From Primula veris (taxonomy: Eukaryota > Streptophyta > Magnoliopsida > Ericales > Primulaceae): 64,000 nucleotides of DNA. Shown here in pieces: positions 48,127-62,137 of this stretch; the stretch's first letter is position 1; every line of letters starts with the position of its first letter. Location of the stretch: assembly GCA_963682055.1 (NCBI GenBank), contig OY821740.1, forward strand, positions 10,812,814-10,876,813, written 5' to 3'. The position numbers were made by a program, and so were the translations under genes. Below the pieces are notes generated by a model. The model was not told where the DNA came from and did not search any database. It worked only from the letters and a program-made list of their open reading frames with translations.

Positions 48127-51044
48127 TTTATTCCAATTAAATTTGATTACTAAATACCTTTTATTGACTGTTTTTTATTATATTTATAACGGATTTTTTG
48201 TTGTTGTAAATACTCATTTCTTTACAATGTGACCAACTCAATTTTATTTTTTTAAAAATACTCATTTCTTTCTTTCTGAATGTAAACAAAAAATTGAGTA
48301 TTTCACAAACAATTTTTTTTCCGTTATAAACAAAAAACTAGTCAACAAAAGGCTAGACAAATAGGGACAGATCTCATATGGAAAAAAAACTATATGTACA
48401 TCTATATATCTCATTAGTTAATTATTTGCATTGACGAATTTATTAAACTCTTAATTAATCATGAGGAGTGATGATTATAGTCCCTTAATTGTGTGCATTT
48501 CTCTGCCCCCTTGTAACTTTTAAATAAAAAACATGAAAAATGAGCTTTTTTGAATTTCAAAATTATTTAGATAATTATACATTTCACTAATTATTCATAC
48601 ACAAATGAATCACGATTATTAAGTTAAATAAAAGATAGAAAAAATGTATAAATTATATATATATAATATAAAAAATACTTATTTGGACTAATATTACGTA
48701 ATTAACTACTAAGTCCGTGAAAAATATATTTTAAATCATATTAACTTGTTTGAGGAGTCGTAAAAGTGATAATTGAGCCTATATATATATATATATATAT
48801 ACTAGCAAGGGGGCAAAGAATGCGATATATATATATATTAAGTGTCCAGATGATCCTTCTCCCTTTATGAGAGTGTTAATTTGTTTTGAGCAACAAACAA
48901 TTACTCAAACACTATATGACATGCTTCTTGATTTAGATTTGGTGTAAATTTTCAAAGTAAACTTATTCAAATCATCATTTATATTACAAAAAGTATCCAT
49001 TACATTCTTTTAAGAGCAAAATTACAAACGATGAAAATAAGATTGCAAAAGGTACTATTAGTTATATACCAGGATACATACTTTAGGTACATATCCATAA
49101 CATTTTAACAAAACAAATAAAAATTGAACAAAACTTTCAACCTGTGCTACACTTCGAGAATTATTGGAACATGCTACCTCACTAAAATCGGATTTCGGAC
49201 TTGTAATGGCCAGTAGCAAACAATCGTGTCCATATTTGCTGAGTGGCACCTAAGCCGTAACTTACTAAAACTAGCGCCGTACACCGGTTGCCATAATATA
49301 TAGGATTACCTCCCTCGCTATATTGTACCGAGTGGAAAATGAAACAATTATAAGCGAGAGAGATACGAATTAACTGGAAAATAGGGAACGATAATCTTTG
49401 TCCCTGATGATTCTTGCGAGCTGACCTTCTTTTTATTCACTCCATTATTAGTGGAGGCATTTGATTGTGCTAAAAAGCAATTTAAAAAGTACGACAAGAA
49501 ACCCATTTTAAGATTGTTTTATCTTTTTTCTTCTTCTTTTAGGGACCTTCGTAATAGTGATTCAAAATTTTGAGACTTAATTAGTGTGCTGACTTGCGAT
49601 GAAGAAGAGGAAGTATATATGACAGATATTTTTATATGAGATTCAAATGAAGTGGCTATGTTAATTTATAGTATGAAGTGATCAATAATTGATAAAATAC
49701 ACCACTAATTATTTGAAGTTTGAATCAGTTTTCTTTTCTTGGAGAGCAAGGAAAAAGACCAGTGTGTTGTTCATGAGTATAATTATGTATGCTTGTCCAA
49801 CGTAATAAATGATGACATTTCAACACCAACTTTTTGAGCCAGGTTCCTAGAAAATGGTGGTGGAAAAAAGGTGTAGTTATAAAAGTAAAAGGTGATTTTG
49901 ATACTTTTAAAAACTTTGTTTCTTATGAGAAGTTGGGTAATTTCTAAGAAGTAACTACGAAAAACTATTTTTAAAGTTTTTCTGTTTGGTTAGGGGACTC
50001 AATATTTTAAAATGCACAAGACGGATTCTAGGCAAAAATAAGTTGTTTAGCGTCTAATTCCTCTTAATTACTACATAATCTATTAGGCTCCGCCTGATTT
50101 CCGTCTAGACTCGTATTTTAAAACATCTTGGACTGACTTTGTGGCTCGGTCTACGCAAAATGATTTTAACTGGACGACTAGGATAATGTATATTGTACTT
50201 TAATCAATACACGTGTGAATGTGTTACCAAGTTAGTCTAGCTATGACAAACTGTTTTCTTAAATATTTCAGTATATTTATCTTATCCTGTATATTGGAAC
50301 AATTATGGCCAAACTAAAGTCATGACCATGTTGAAACATGTTAGAAAAATGAAATTCAAAGCATATCAACGGCTCGCTCTCGGGATGGTTTTAGGATTCT
50401 TGCGGGTGTATAATAAAGAAAACATTGTAATTTAGTACGTAAAATAATATGAATTTGGTAACACAAACTCCAACGAAACACTATCTAATGAAAAATATAC
50501 CACTAAATAGTACCAAAAAAAAAGCAGTGGTATTGATTTATTGACTCAGATTATTTCTTAATTAGGTTGAATAATTAAACAGTTGATATTATTCTATCTT
50601 TATTATACTAAATATATTCTTTAACTTGTTATTTAATAATTATACTCAACAGATAATCATAAAAAGGTGATCACGGCAAGCTGAGTCAAAACGACTTTGA
50701 TGACTCAAGGTAGAAATTGGGAAATATGTTAAATGCAATTTGATGTTTTAATTTCAACGAAACATACAAATTCACGGGTTTGGTATGGATTTTGATTAGT
50801 TAAACAAGAGCCATGACCATTTAAAAAGCTATCAGATTTTCCGAACCCAATCCGAGACCATTATATGTTAGAAACTTATACCAGACCAAACGAAACGAAA
50901 CCAAACCAACAGCTCGGTTCACGGATCTATTATACAACACTCCAAGCATGCTTTAGCAAGACTAAATACAAAACATTTTAAAATATGTGGGTCAATTTAT
51001 AAAACTAACAATTATAATAGTTTTTTGTGCTCTAATTAGGATTT
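48127..51044. other. Gene-poor spacer with TA microsatellites
   Basis: (TA)n tracts at about 48655-48666, 48781-48800 and 48822-48838. No gene is supported on either strand. Confidence 0.5.
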
Positions 51045-51370
51045 TTCTTTTGTGCGGTCAATCAATTGAACGGCACAAAATACCGTTTTCAAAAATAAAT
51101 ATTCAATTATTTTTTAAAATTTTTTTGATTAATAATTAAATTTAGTGTAGCATCTACTAGAGTTTATCCATTAGAGTTTTATATTTTTATTTGAGTTTTT
51201 ATTGTGTTGTAAAATTTATTTTTAATTTATTAAATCATAATTTGTCTAATATATAATAAAAATTAAAAAATTAAATTAGTTATTGAAAATGTATCATCTA
51301 ATAATTCGTTTTTTAATCTAACGATTATAAAAGTGACTGAACATTATACGGTGTAACTCATTAACGACAT
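51045..51370. repeat. Dispersed repeat, copy 2 (first copy at 26225-26500)
   Basis: Shares the ordered phrases listed for copy 1 (TTATTGTGTTGTAA, TTTGTCTAATATATAATAAAA, TTAGTTATTGAAAAT). It lies a few hundred bases before the cohesin gene's first exon. Confidence 0.7.
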
Positions 51371-51659
51371 AAAATGTGGACTCTATGATTATAATTTTTT
51401 TCTTTTAACTCCATACCACGTTTTTGTACTCATTGTAGTCAGCATTACGCACGAGTGCACGATCTGACTGGTTTTTAATTAAATTAGCAAAAAATATACA
51501 CGAAATAAAAATAAAATGAAATAGAGTATTAAATTTCCCAACAAACAAGGTATGATAATAAAATACAAAATCAATTAAAATGGCGCCATTATCCCACTTT
51601 CCCGCCCCAACCCAAAATATTTCTTTATTTTTCTGAAAACCCTAAGCATTTTTAACTTC

Positions 51660-51735
51660 ATTTCTACCCTAACAAAAATTGAGTCTTTTTTACCTTAGAA
51701 GAAAGAGAAAAAGTGACCACCTATTAAACATCAAG
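51660..51735 (+). other. Probable 5'-UTR exon of the RAD21-type gene
   Basis: A purine-rich leader (AGAAGAAAGAGAAAAAGTGACC) ends ATCAAG and is followed by GTAATC at 51736. The acceptor would be CTTAG at 53695-53699 or TTTTAG at 53701-53706, just before the ATG at 53717. The transcription start is an estimate. Confidence 0.45.
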
Positions 51736-52830
51736 GTAATCTCAATTTCAATTTGTGATAAAAAAATGTTTTTATTTTCCTACCCACATAGAAATTAGTT
51801 ATTTTTTGGGGATCTTATGTATCTATATGAATAAAGATTCAATCTTTGGGTAAACTCAATTTCAAATTGTGAAAAAAATTGCTTTTTTCCCATACCCACA
51901 TAGAAAACAGTTCATTTTTGGGAACCCATCTAGCTTTGATGTATCTATATGAGTAAAATTTAAGCTTTGGGTAAGTTTAATTTCAATTTGTGAAAAAAAT
52001 TGTTTTTCCCCCTTATCCACTTAGAAAATAGTTATTTTTTGGGTAGCTCTTATGTATCTATATGAATAAAGATTCAACCTTTGGGTAAACTCAAATTTTC
52101 AATTTGTGAAAAAAAATGTTTTTTTTTTCACTTACCCACATAGAAAATAGTTATTTTTTGGGTAACCATCCAGCTCTTATGCATCTATATGAGTAAACAT
52201 TCAATCTTTAGGTAAACCTAATTTCAATTTGTAGAAAAATTTGTTTTTTCCCCTTACCCACATAGAAAATAGTTCTTTATTGGGTACATATATATAGGCT
52301 CTTATGTATCTCTATGAGTAAAGATTCAACCTTTATGTAAACTCAATTTCAATTTGTTATAATAATTGTTTTTTCCAAACCAACATAGAAATAAGTTATT
52401 TTTTGGGTACACATCTAGGTCTTATGTATCTATATGAATAAAGATTCAACCTTTGGGTAAATTCAATTTTTCAATTTGTGAAAAAAATGTTTTTTTTTCC
52501 TACTTACCCTCATAGAAAATAGTTCTTTTTTGGGCACCCATCTTGCTCTTATGTATCTATATGAATAAAGATTCAACCTTTAGGTAAACTCAATTGCAAT
52601 CTGTGAAAAAAATATTGTTTTTTCCCCTTACCCACATAGAAAGTAGTTATTTTTTGGGTACCTATCTCGCTTTGATGTATTTATATAAGAAAAGATTTAA
52701 CCTTTAGGTAATGCTAAATTTCAATTTGTGAAAAAAAGTTTAAATTTAATTTTTCAGACCGCTTACAAAGAAATTCTTATCTGGGTACTTGATCGGTTCT
52801 TAAGTATGTTCATCAGTAAATATTATATTT
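51736..52830. repeat. Tandem array of ~120-bp units in the 5'-UTR intron of the RAD21-type gene
   Basis: Nine units begin at about 51736, 51850, 51971, 52085, 52212, 52337, 52457, 52583 and 52708 (spacing 114-127). A typical unit is GTAAACTCAATTTCAATTTG, a T/C run, TTACCCACATAGAAAATAG, TTATTTTTTGGGTACCCATC, TCTTATGTATCTATATGA and ATAAAGATTCAACCTTTGG. The first unit starts exactly at the presumed splice donor, so each later unit repeats a donor-like TTTGG|GTAA sequence. Confidence 0.9.
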
Positions 52831-53716
52831 AATTGTATAGTAAAAAGATAAAATGATCAAATCTGAAGGTTGAATTGCAGATTTTATGTAAATTGACTTG
52901 AATCCGCGAAAAAGGGTAAATCTTTTATCACTCTACTTACATAAATCTCTTTTAGGCATGTACATCAATGTAAATGTCAATTATACTCTCATATATGCAT
53001 TGGAAATGATAAAAGGTTGAAGCTTTGAGCAGTCATATAGAGTATATGGTATCCTCGTTTTCATCAAACTTTCGTATTTTTTGCAAGTTGGATTCCAACA
53101 GTAATTATCGATTGATGCAATGTGATACAAATAGTAGTTAATATGTAACAGGGGAATCTAGGTGGCCACGACATCCCCATAAGCCCCATGATTGTATATT
53201 CTTATTTGTTACCATGTATTTTTACTATTATTTGTTAAAATTGATGACTTGGCACGGTGATGGTTATTTTTTTCACTTAGCATAATTTTTTTAACAAATT
53301 TGGCACCCTACATTCATCATTAATGGCTTCGCTAATTGTGATATTTAACATCTTTGACCTTTCTTATATTTATCGAGTAAATTGACTCTGAATCTGCCGA
53401 AAAGAGAAAATGTCATTAAATCCCACCTGCAAAAAAAGAATAAAGTTTTATCCTTAAAATGCTGTTAGGAATATAATTGATATCAATGAAGATTTGAGTA
53501 AACCCCAAATTGTGTACTGAAAAAGATTAAAGATTGAATAAACCCCAACTCTGAATTGTGACAAAAGGGGAAAACCTTTTTTTAGCCGATCTGGTTGGGT
53601 AACCCATTATTTGGTATTAGGGATGCAGTTCAATAAAGTTTTGATTATTCCTTCCTTTTATGTATACAACACGATTAAAGATTAAATATTTTATCTTAGG
53701 TTTTAGGTAAGGCAAG

Positions 53717-56700
53717 ATGTTTTATTCACACACATTTTTGGCCCGTAAAGGGCCTTTGGGAACGGTGTGGTGTGCAGCGCATCTACAACACAGGCTCAAG
53801 AAGTCTCATTACACCTCAACTGATATCACTTCAACCGTTGGTTAGTTTCAATCTTTTCGAAAGTTCTTTTTTTTTTTTGGGTGTTTTTTAGAGTACATAT
53901 ATAATTTTGCCTATTTTGATTTATATTGATATGTAATCAGGCATCACCTTCATTTTCCCACTTGATTAAATGAATTAACTTCCTATAGTTTAATGATGAA
54001 GTGTGATAAAATGTAGTCATACTACATATATATCACTACCACTAGTAGTATACTCAGTAGTGCTCTGAAAATAGTGTTAGAAAAATTATTCCAAATTGGT
54101 GGTTTCTCGGTCTTAGCTTTGTTTATATACGACTTCCTTTCATTCTTATCACAAGGCTTTTTGGTGGGAATGGATAGACTCTAATATGCTATTAGAGCAG
54201 GCTATTTGTTTGTTTGCTTGTTGGGTTCCCCATTTATCGCTTGCTTACACTTGTGGGGTTCCTTTTGGTGGGAATGGATGGACTCTAATAAATAGCTTTT
54301 GTGTTTAAGTTAGTTGGTAGAATTTCTTTTACATGAAATTAAGTTGTTTGTTATGTTAACTTATTTTGCCATTGAAGCATTTCAAATTCATGTGATTATG
54401 AGCCTGTTAAGAAGTTAACACATGCCAGTAACTCTTACACTGTCTCATTATTTGTGTTCAAATTGCACTTGTTTAGAATAGATGAATGTTTGTTTCTGCT
54501 TAGATAAAACTCTTTTCTACTCAGAAGTACATGAATATCTTGACTCTGGTATTTGTATCATGTTGCTCTAAGCGTTTGAAATTTTTAATCTCTGCCTGAC
54601 AAATAAGGTTCACAATTTTTTTTTTACCTAAACTCAGATTAGTTTTTATTGTGTCAAGTTTTGAGAAAGAAGGTGGTTGATATTTTTAACAAGAATTGTC
54701 ACGGAAAAAAGTAGAATCTTCTAACCTGAAACTAACTTTCAAAGAGTTGAAAAGTTAACCCTTTTACGTCAATATAATTTGACCTTTTAATGAAAACCCA
54801 AATTAAATAGGTCAACTTTAGCAAGAAATGTTTATCAATCAATCAGGCTTTCTTTGAAAAGACCGGTCGTTAATATACTGAAATCAGTGGGGTCTCTTTA
54901 TGTGTTAATGCTGATATATAATCTATTCTCTTTCAAAGCAACATACAATTGTATACGTTTTGCAGTTGTTTTTCTTAGACGGCTTTGCTCTGCCCTCACT
55001 CTTTCACAAGTATACGTGTTCAAATTCCACGATTGCATATATTCTAGGCCATTTAGTAACGTAATTCATTTGTTTTGGCTGTTCAAATAGTTCCTGTTTG
55101 AGCTGCATAGGCCCCTGCCTAGGCGGCAGACCTTGGTCTGCTGCCGCAATTTGTACAAAGGCGGTTTGATATGGGTTAAACCCGGGTCAAACAGGTCAAC
55201 CCGGACAGAATAGGTGATTTTTTGTGTGTGCATAAATACGCAGTCTAAAAAGCAAATTGATTTTAATTCAAAATTGCATTTCATATTTGTATTTCATTAC
55301 GTTATTATGTTTATTTTGATTTATGTTCGACTATTCACATATTGTTATCATAGCTTTTGTTGAATTATTGATAATATACCTATATATTAATAGTTCTAAA
55401 TGCTTGATTCAGGGTGTTAATTATATTTACAACATATCTATCAAAACAAACTAGAATCCAACATCAAAATATGGGTTTCTAGCCTAGGCACCGCTTAGGC
55501 CCTGCCTAACCACCTAGGTTTCACCTCCCGTTTTTAGTCTGCCTAGCAACTTTTGAAACCTTTGGCTATGGTATGTCTATTGAGTATATAACTTTTTCCT
55601 AATCTATGTTCTAGATCGCATCATGTTTCCAGAAGTTCCTATCGCGCTGAGAATGTCAAGCCATCTTCTGTTGGGCATTGTTCGTATTTACTCGAAGAAA
55701 GTTGACTACTTGTTTCAAGACTACAATGTTTTCCTAATAGGCTTAAGCAAAGCTTTTTCCTCGATAGACGTTAATTTACCGGAAGACGCGACTCATGCTC
55801 CTTTCCATACCGTGACTTTGCCAGATACATTCGAACTTGATGCTATAGATCTGGATTATGACTTCCACAACGATGGGTAAATTTTAAGCTTAGATGTCGA
55901 TTGTTTTAAACCGTTCAATCAGATTTTTACAAGTTTGCATGCATTTCAGTAGTTTGGATATTAATAATTATTTGAGCTAGTCCGCAGGCTATTAATATGA
56001 TAGACTTGGTTTACTTAAATATTTATCTCTCCGAATTTGTGTATGACGTTGGACTTTCTACTCCCAGGAATCAGGATAAAAATCTCAAAAACTGGGACGA
56101 TATAACACTTTCATGCGGTAAAGTTGTAGCATTTTGCTCGATTCTTATATTTTTACATGATATACTTTCACTCTGTTGTATCTTTGTTAGCTTAGTTTGT
56201 AACAGACACAATGTAAACTGTCATATTTCAGATCAGATTCCTACTGGAAGGGATCCTTACATCACTGTCAACTTTGACCAGGTAAAACCACTAGCTTCAT
56301 GTTATATATATCACCTGATTTTGCAGCATTCTTGTTTTCTATGATACTCAATGTCTGTTTTACTTTCAGGACATTTTGAGGCGTTCAATAAGTTTAGATG
56401 CTGTTTCCGAACTAAGAACTGGACCAGTGGAGGAAGAAGTGTATGTTGTTCCGTGTTCTAGAAATGCAAATAAATGACTTCTTAACTGTGTTTTTGTTAG
56501 GTCAACTTATTTGAACCTCTGTAATTTACAGTTCTCGTCCGGAGACAGTAGACCACGATGTACGGTTTAGAGATCATAGTCCGAGGCTTAACGATGATAA
56601 TATTTCGGATTTCATTCCAGAAATTGAAGTTCCTCGCAAAAACTTGGTGACCGATTCACTAAATGATGTAATACCACCAGATACATATTTAGAGAAAATA

Positions 56701-59700
56701 TTAAACAATAAAGAACCCTCAACTTCAGTTGTTGAAGAGACTACAATGCCCAAAGAAGTACATATATCACCTTTGCATTCTCCATTGCCAGTTCCTTCTC
56801 CTGTCTCCCATCCCGCTGCTGATATGACGTTCCCTAACGATCCTCTTGGTACATTAAATAATTCTCAAAATTGAGGCCTTGTTTATCTGCAGTTTTTAAT
56901 CTCACATGATTGGATATTTCTGCTTAAAAACTAGACTGTATTTGGTTGTCTAGCTTCATTTTTTTTCTTTGACCTGAAGAAGTTAGAGTTTAAGCAGGAC
57001 TAACCTATTTTTTTTTTCAATCTAGAAATAAACATTTTGTTAGTTTAAAAGCTGCAACGTAAGAGCGCTAAAATGTTTGTGTATTTATTTTTTTCGTATG
57101 GTGATGTATCTGTTTTATTTTTGCAGGGGATGGGTCACTTAATATAGCACTTAATCCGTCACCACCCATTGACAAGGCAATTGACAGACCTCAAGTTGAT
57201 AAACCCAAGCTTAAACTAAGAAAGAGAAAGCAACAATTTGACGAGGACACCGTGTTATCAAACAAGTAAGTTTTTCACATGAATCAAGTGAAATTCGTCT
57301 AATCTCCCATTTTTTACATTGTGGAAATCATATATTGTGCTTAAACAATGACTTTTTTGATTTCCAGATTTATGAAGGCAGCACTCGGTAACTGTGATGG
57401 CATACGAAGAAAGAGGAAACCCCTCTCTTCTTCTGATCTTGATGTTTGGAGGTCAAACAATAAGAAAAAAAAAGAACATATGTTTTCAGAGCCATTAATA
57501 ACGGGTGAGAACTTAGTGTTTCCCTTTAGACCACCTTATCTTGGGGTTGCTGGGGTTTAGCCTTAAGCAATAAGCTAGATTTTTTTTGAGAAATAAGTTT
57601 GGATTCGTCACGTTCAAATCTTCTAGTTTATTAAGGCCAAATAATTAGAATAGTTTAGCTTATAAGCTGGCCCACCATATAAGCCAGTACGCAAAATGTT
57701 GAATATCTATTGGAAACCATATTTGATAGATCTTTATTCCCTTTTTCCCTTTTCAACAGGTCTGGCTAGTGATTTACGCGATATTTATGGCGATGGTTTC
57801 ATTTCCACAAAACCTCATTTAAAACAGCCTTTGGAAGAGCCTATTTTTGAACCTACAAATGATCATCTTGAGGAAACTGAAATTATTCGAAACTACGAAG
57901 ACCCAGAAGACAACTTCATTATACCCGACGGAACCACTGACATCAGTTTCAACTCTCCTAGAGAGAGAGACGACTTCACCCCTGATAGGTTTAGCAGCAT
58001 AGGCTCGATTCGAAAGTGCACAACTAGGGGAACAAAATCGACTGAAACTGTTGGGTCTGAGATGGAAACACCATCTATGGATATTATGTATGATTATCAG
58101 GGTATCGAACCGTATCTCCCGCCTATTCCTGAGGATATGGGCTCAGCTGAAGTAGATGTAAGTTTATGTACTTTTTTTATTTATTAATTTGCGGAAGTGA
58201 TTTTGGTGAGCTTATTGATCCTGAGACAGGTTTACTTGTTTGGTGGTTAACATCAAGTAAGATGGAATTGAATTCCTTTTTTTATGTTTTTGTTTCTAGT
58301 TTTAGTTATATAATGACTATAAACAAAGTCCAGTACTTTGACCATCAAAGGACATCACGAAAGAGCCAGTAATTGTTCCTCGGAGCTTGGTTGCTTGCAG
58401 TTTTTTTAAAACACACACTAAAGTTTGTTATTTACTGTTTTATGTTTTGTTAATCAGCTAAAAAGTTCAGTGATTTTTTTTTTCTTGGCTGGACAAAGCT
58501 AAAAGTTTTAAGCGGGATGAATGTTGCCTTTGACCCATCCTAAAATAAGTGAGCTTGTTTGCTTAAATATGCAGTCAAACAAAACCATGTCATTTTCCTT
58601 TTCCTTATCTATGCAACCTGGGCACAACCTATAAGTATACTATAAAGCTTGTTCACTTGGTGTTGCTTATCTGCTATGTAACCATCACTTTGCCTGATGA
58701 TCTGGAAGACTGAATTTATGAAAAAAAATTTCTTTTGCTGGCTGAGTTATAATATTAGCCAAGTTACTTTACGTGTGTGCTATCTTTAGAGTTTAAATGC
58801 ATGATGGAAATCAAAATTTCACACCTTCTCATTCTCTTGGGCATCTAAATACATGGCTTCTACTAAAAAAGCTCTGTTTTTCTTGTTTCGATATAAAGAA
58901 CTGTAACCGACTCACTGCTTGATTTCATTTCAGGATCTAAACTTTTTAGCCTCTGAAGACTACACTCCTTCAAGTACGTTTACTAACTTTAATAAACTAT
59001 TTGGTTATATGTACGCATGATGTCTCTTAAAAGGTACTTAGTACTGATAGTATCACTATACGTGTATCTAATCTCTTTGAAATGACTCTTGATTAATCTA
59101 GAATTTCAAAGAACCGAAGGGCTGAGCTCATTGTCTGGGACAACAAGGTACAAATTAAAAAAATGACATGTTGGATTTGTCAATCACTTCGTATAATACT
59201 AACAATTTTTGCCACTTTTCTTACAGGAAAGTGGCTCAATTTCTGAAAGTGAAGTATAGTCCTATCTCAGAAGACTTAGAAGGGAATCTTTCTATGAACG
59301 AGCTTTTAGAAGGAAAGAACAGAAAAGTCTGTGCTAGAATGTTTTTTGAGACAATGGTGAGCTGTCGTTACCTTCCACATTTTGGTGAACGCTAGCAAAA
59401 TTGCTATGTAGGAGTGATAATATAAAAAGGGGTCGTATTTAAGTGTTGTGGATCGTGTCTGACATACCTGTTAGCTTCTCTGGTTGCAGCCTTTATACAT
59501 AATCTAAATTTTTAGAATTGGAATTTAGCTGGGTTCGCCCAGTTTAAAGCTTGTAGCTTTTCAGCTGAAAAAGAATCTGAAAAGGCTTCGATTTTAAACT
59601 TTCCAACCAAATGAGTCCATTTTTAAGTGATAAAACAGAAGGCTAGCTTAAAAGCTGCAACCAAACAAGGCCCCAGAAATCATGGTTAATTTGGTACCAC

Positions 59701-59986
59701 TTACCAAGTTAACCTTGTTCTATACGTTAAGTCATTGCTTGGGGGTTTTTTTTTCTTCATATGATTGCTTTGACTTAATGATGTCAATTTTAGTGTTCCA
59801 TGCAATCATTTGAATTCTCTCGTACCACTGAAATATTAACTTTTTGTTTGTTTTATGATTAATCTAATTTTCTGTGTAATACTGCAGGTATTGAAATGTG
59901 ATGAACTTGTCGATGTGGAACAAGAAGAGGCTTATGGCGATATTAAGTTGAGATTGACCGCTAAGCTTTTCAAGGATCAAAATTGA
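53717..59986 (+). CDS. RAD21: RAD21/SCC1-type cohesin alpha-kleisin (SYN2/SYN3 group)
   Basis: Thirteen coding exons give 620 aa: 53717-53840, 55615-55876, 56068-56117, 56232-56281, 56370-56440, 56532-56848, 57127-57265, 57368-57504, 57760-58157, 58934-58973, 59102-59147, 59227-59356 and 59888-59986. All are GT-AG and in phase. The N-terminal Rad21/Rec8 domain (about 1-105) begins MFYSHTFLARKGPLGTVWC and contains LLLGIVRIYSKKVDYLF, the SMC3-binding part. The middle is acidic and disordered-looking, with RKRKQQFDEDTVLSNKFMK and NFxEPL-like MFSEPLITG blocks shared with plant SYN2/SYN3. The C-terminal winged helix (about 555-620; LLEGKNRKVCARMFFETM, then VLKCDELVDVEQEEAYGDI) binds SMC1. Cohesin holds sister chromatids together. 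Which SYN paralogue it is remains uncertain. Confidence 0.92.
55089..55560. mobile_element. Possible transposon remnant in kleisin intron 1
   Basis: Both sides carry clustered GCCTAGG/CCTAGGC motifs (CCCCTGCCTAGGCGGCAG on the left; GCCTAGGCACCGCTTAGGCC and GTCTGCCTAGC on the right) that contrast with the AT-rich intron, and the centre holds CCCGGGTCAAACAGGTCAACCCG. Ends and duplication were not resolved. Confidence 0.35.
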
Positions 59987-60790
59987 GATGAAATACTCTC
60001 AGTTACTTAAAACTAGGTAAGAAACATCTTATTTTTTCACCAACTGTAGTGCTATTAATGTAGGCTTGTTCGGCACGTTCTTTTTAGCATATATGATTGT
60101 TTGTACTTTGTGAGAGACTGAGAAAAGAATTCTAATCATCTAAAGCTTGAAAGTCTAGATTTTTCAGGCAAAAAACAGAAAAGTCTACTAGAAACAAATT
60201 AAAAGCCCAATACAACACAAATATGAGTTTAAATGCTGCATCCGAAATTCCAAATCTACTTTTTGGTTCAACATAAATCAGTAAAATGGGCTACATTTGA
60301 AGCTCAGATTCTTTAGTGTTTCTATATTACTTACTTGATCTTTACCTTGCTTGCTAGATTCTAAAGTTCGATTCAGAGAGTAGGTGAAACTACAAATTAA
60401 AACTACCATATGCATCATGTATGGAACTTGTTCATGACTGTACCCATATTTTTCATATTGGAAAGCAAATTATCAATTCATTAGAAATTTTAATCAGCTA
60501 ATTACTGTGTATAATGCAGATAAATTTGTACAGCGGCTGATAAGGATGCATATTGTCACCAGAAAACATGTGTGTAGATGATGCTAAATTATTGTAATGA
60601 AGAGTTGCATATTTTTTTAATTTATATTTTCCATTTTCTTTACTCTTCTGGCAGATGTTTTCTTGGTAGTAAATACAGGCTTACAGTATTACATTTTATC
60701 TTTTTCAAATATAGTTTACTTCATGTTTTGTTTTATGATCTCCCAATTTGAATCGCAGATATTTTGTTTACAATGCTTACAATGCATTAA
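59987..60790. other. 3' flank of the kleisin gene
   Basis: Includes the 3' UTR; a GT-like site at 60017 and AG at 60520 allow a 3'-UTR intron, but this is unproven. No other gene. Confidence 0.4.
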
Positions 60791-61230
60791 GGTCTCGTTT
60801 CGGTGATGCTGTATTGGGATGAGATTACGGTGGATGAGATTAGAAATACTGTTGGACCCATAAATACCGCGTTTGGTACGAAAAACGGAGACGGGACTAT
60901 TAGTAACATGAGATTAGAAATGATGAGAAATTGAGGTATTTAGAGTAATAGGGGGGTGTGGTATTGGGAAATGAGAGTATTTGGAGTAAAGGAGTGTGAT
61001 ATATATATATATTAAAATTATATATATATATATATATATTTGTGTGTATTTTGCAAGTTTATTTATTATAAATGTAAATTTGTAAAATAGTACAAACTCA
61101 ATAAAAATTAAACAAACACTTCAGTGATATTTCATGTCTATACTGTTAATCCGGTCTTTATTTGTTATTCCGTCATAGTCCGAATGTATTGCTAGTCTTA
61201 TTACTACTAATACCGCAAACAAACGATGTG
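60791..61230. mobile_element. Tourist-like (PIF/Harbinger) MITE, 440 bp
   Basis: Left end GGTCTCGTTTCGGTGATGC and right end, reversed, CACATCGTTTGTTTGCGGTAT, with TAA on both sides (60788-60790, 61231-61233). The interior carries a (TA)n stretch at 60999-61040 and GAGATTAGAAAT repeats resembling the element at 3535-4112. Confidence 0.65.
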
Positions 61231-62137
61231 TAAATATAGTCATCGGCATAAACTATGTTTTGAACTACTACGTAATTACAGTACCTTTTACTTTGTCAAA
61301 TAGTAATATTTTTCATCTATCATGGCAATAAATTACTTGATTAGTAGGGATTGTGCAGAGAAATTGTATAAAAGACTTCTATATCTAATGGCCTAAACGT
61401 AATATCAAATATGACAAAGTCAAGCTTACAAAAATCTTCACAACGTACCTTTAGAAGATCATAACATCAAGTTCTAACCATCCTAGTTTTTAAGTTTATA
61501 GAGCTTGTTTAAATAAGAACCGACTAGCAAGGAGTACAAATCTATTATATATCGTCTTCTGTTTCTACTTGTTTATTTTATCCAAAAATTTATTTTAAAA
61601 AATTTGAAAAAAATTATACAATTATTATAAGTCATGTATCAATACATTTTAATAATTTTTTTTTTTTAAATCCACACGCAAATTATTTTGGAATAAATGT
61701 ATAAATTAGTGTAAATTGAACATTAAATTTTAGAAAATTTATCTAAAACAATATTATGTCTAAATATTTTAAAATTTGAATACAGTATAATATAAAATCT
61801 TATAAACTTGTAGAACAAGTTGTAAAAATTTAAAATTTAAATGAAAATAAACAAAAAGACACGAAAGATGATAAAAAATAAAGATAAAGATTTATACTCC
61901 TACCAAAGTCTGTCATAAGCCCTGATACTGACTTAAAAAAAACGATGTCTACACAAAAAGTTGCTAAGTCTTTCTGCTGTGAGTAAATTTAGTGAGGGTT
62001 TTATTATAGTATATTTCATAACTAACAACCCGAATGCTTTATTTTTACTTTTACTATTTGACCAACTTCTATATATCAGGTTTTGTACGCTAAACTATCA
62101 AACTATATGTTTTTAACGATTTGTTTTTATTTCTTTT

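Noticed and set aside
56876..59680. GGCCTTGTTTGG-type MITE ends in kleisin introns
   Set aside because: Single ends are seen near 56876 and 59672 but no clean partner ends or duplications, so borders cannot be given.
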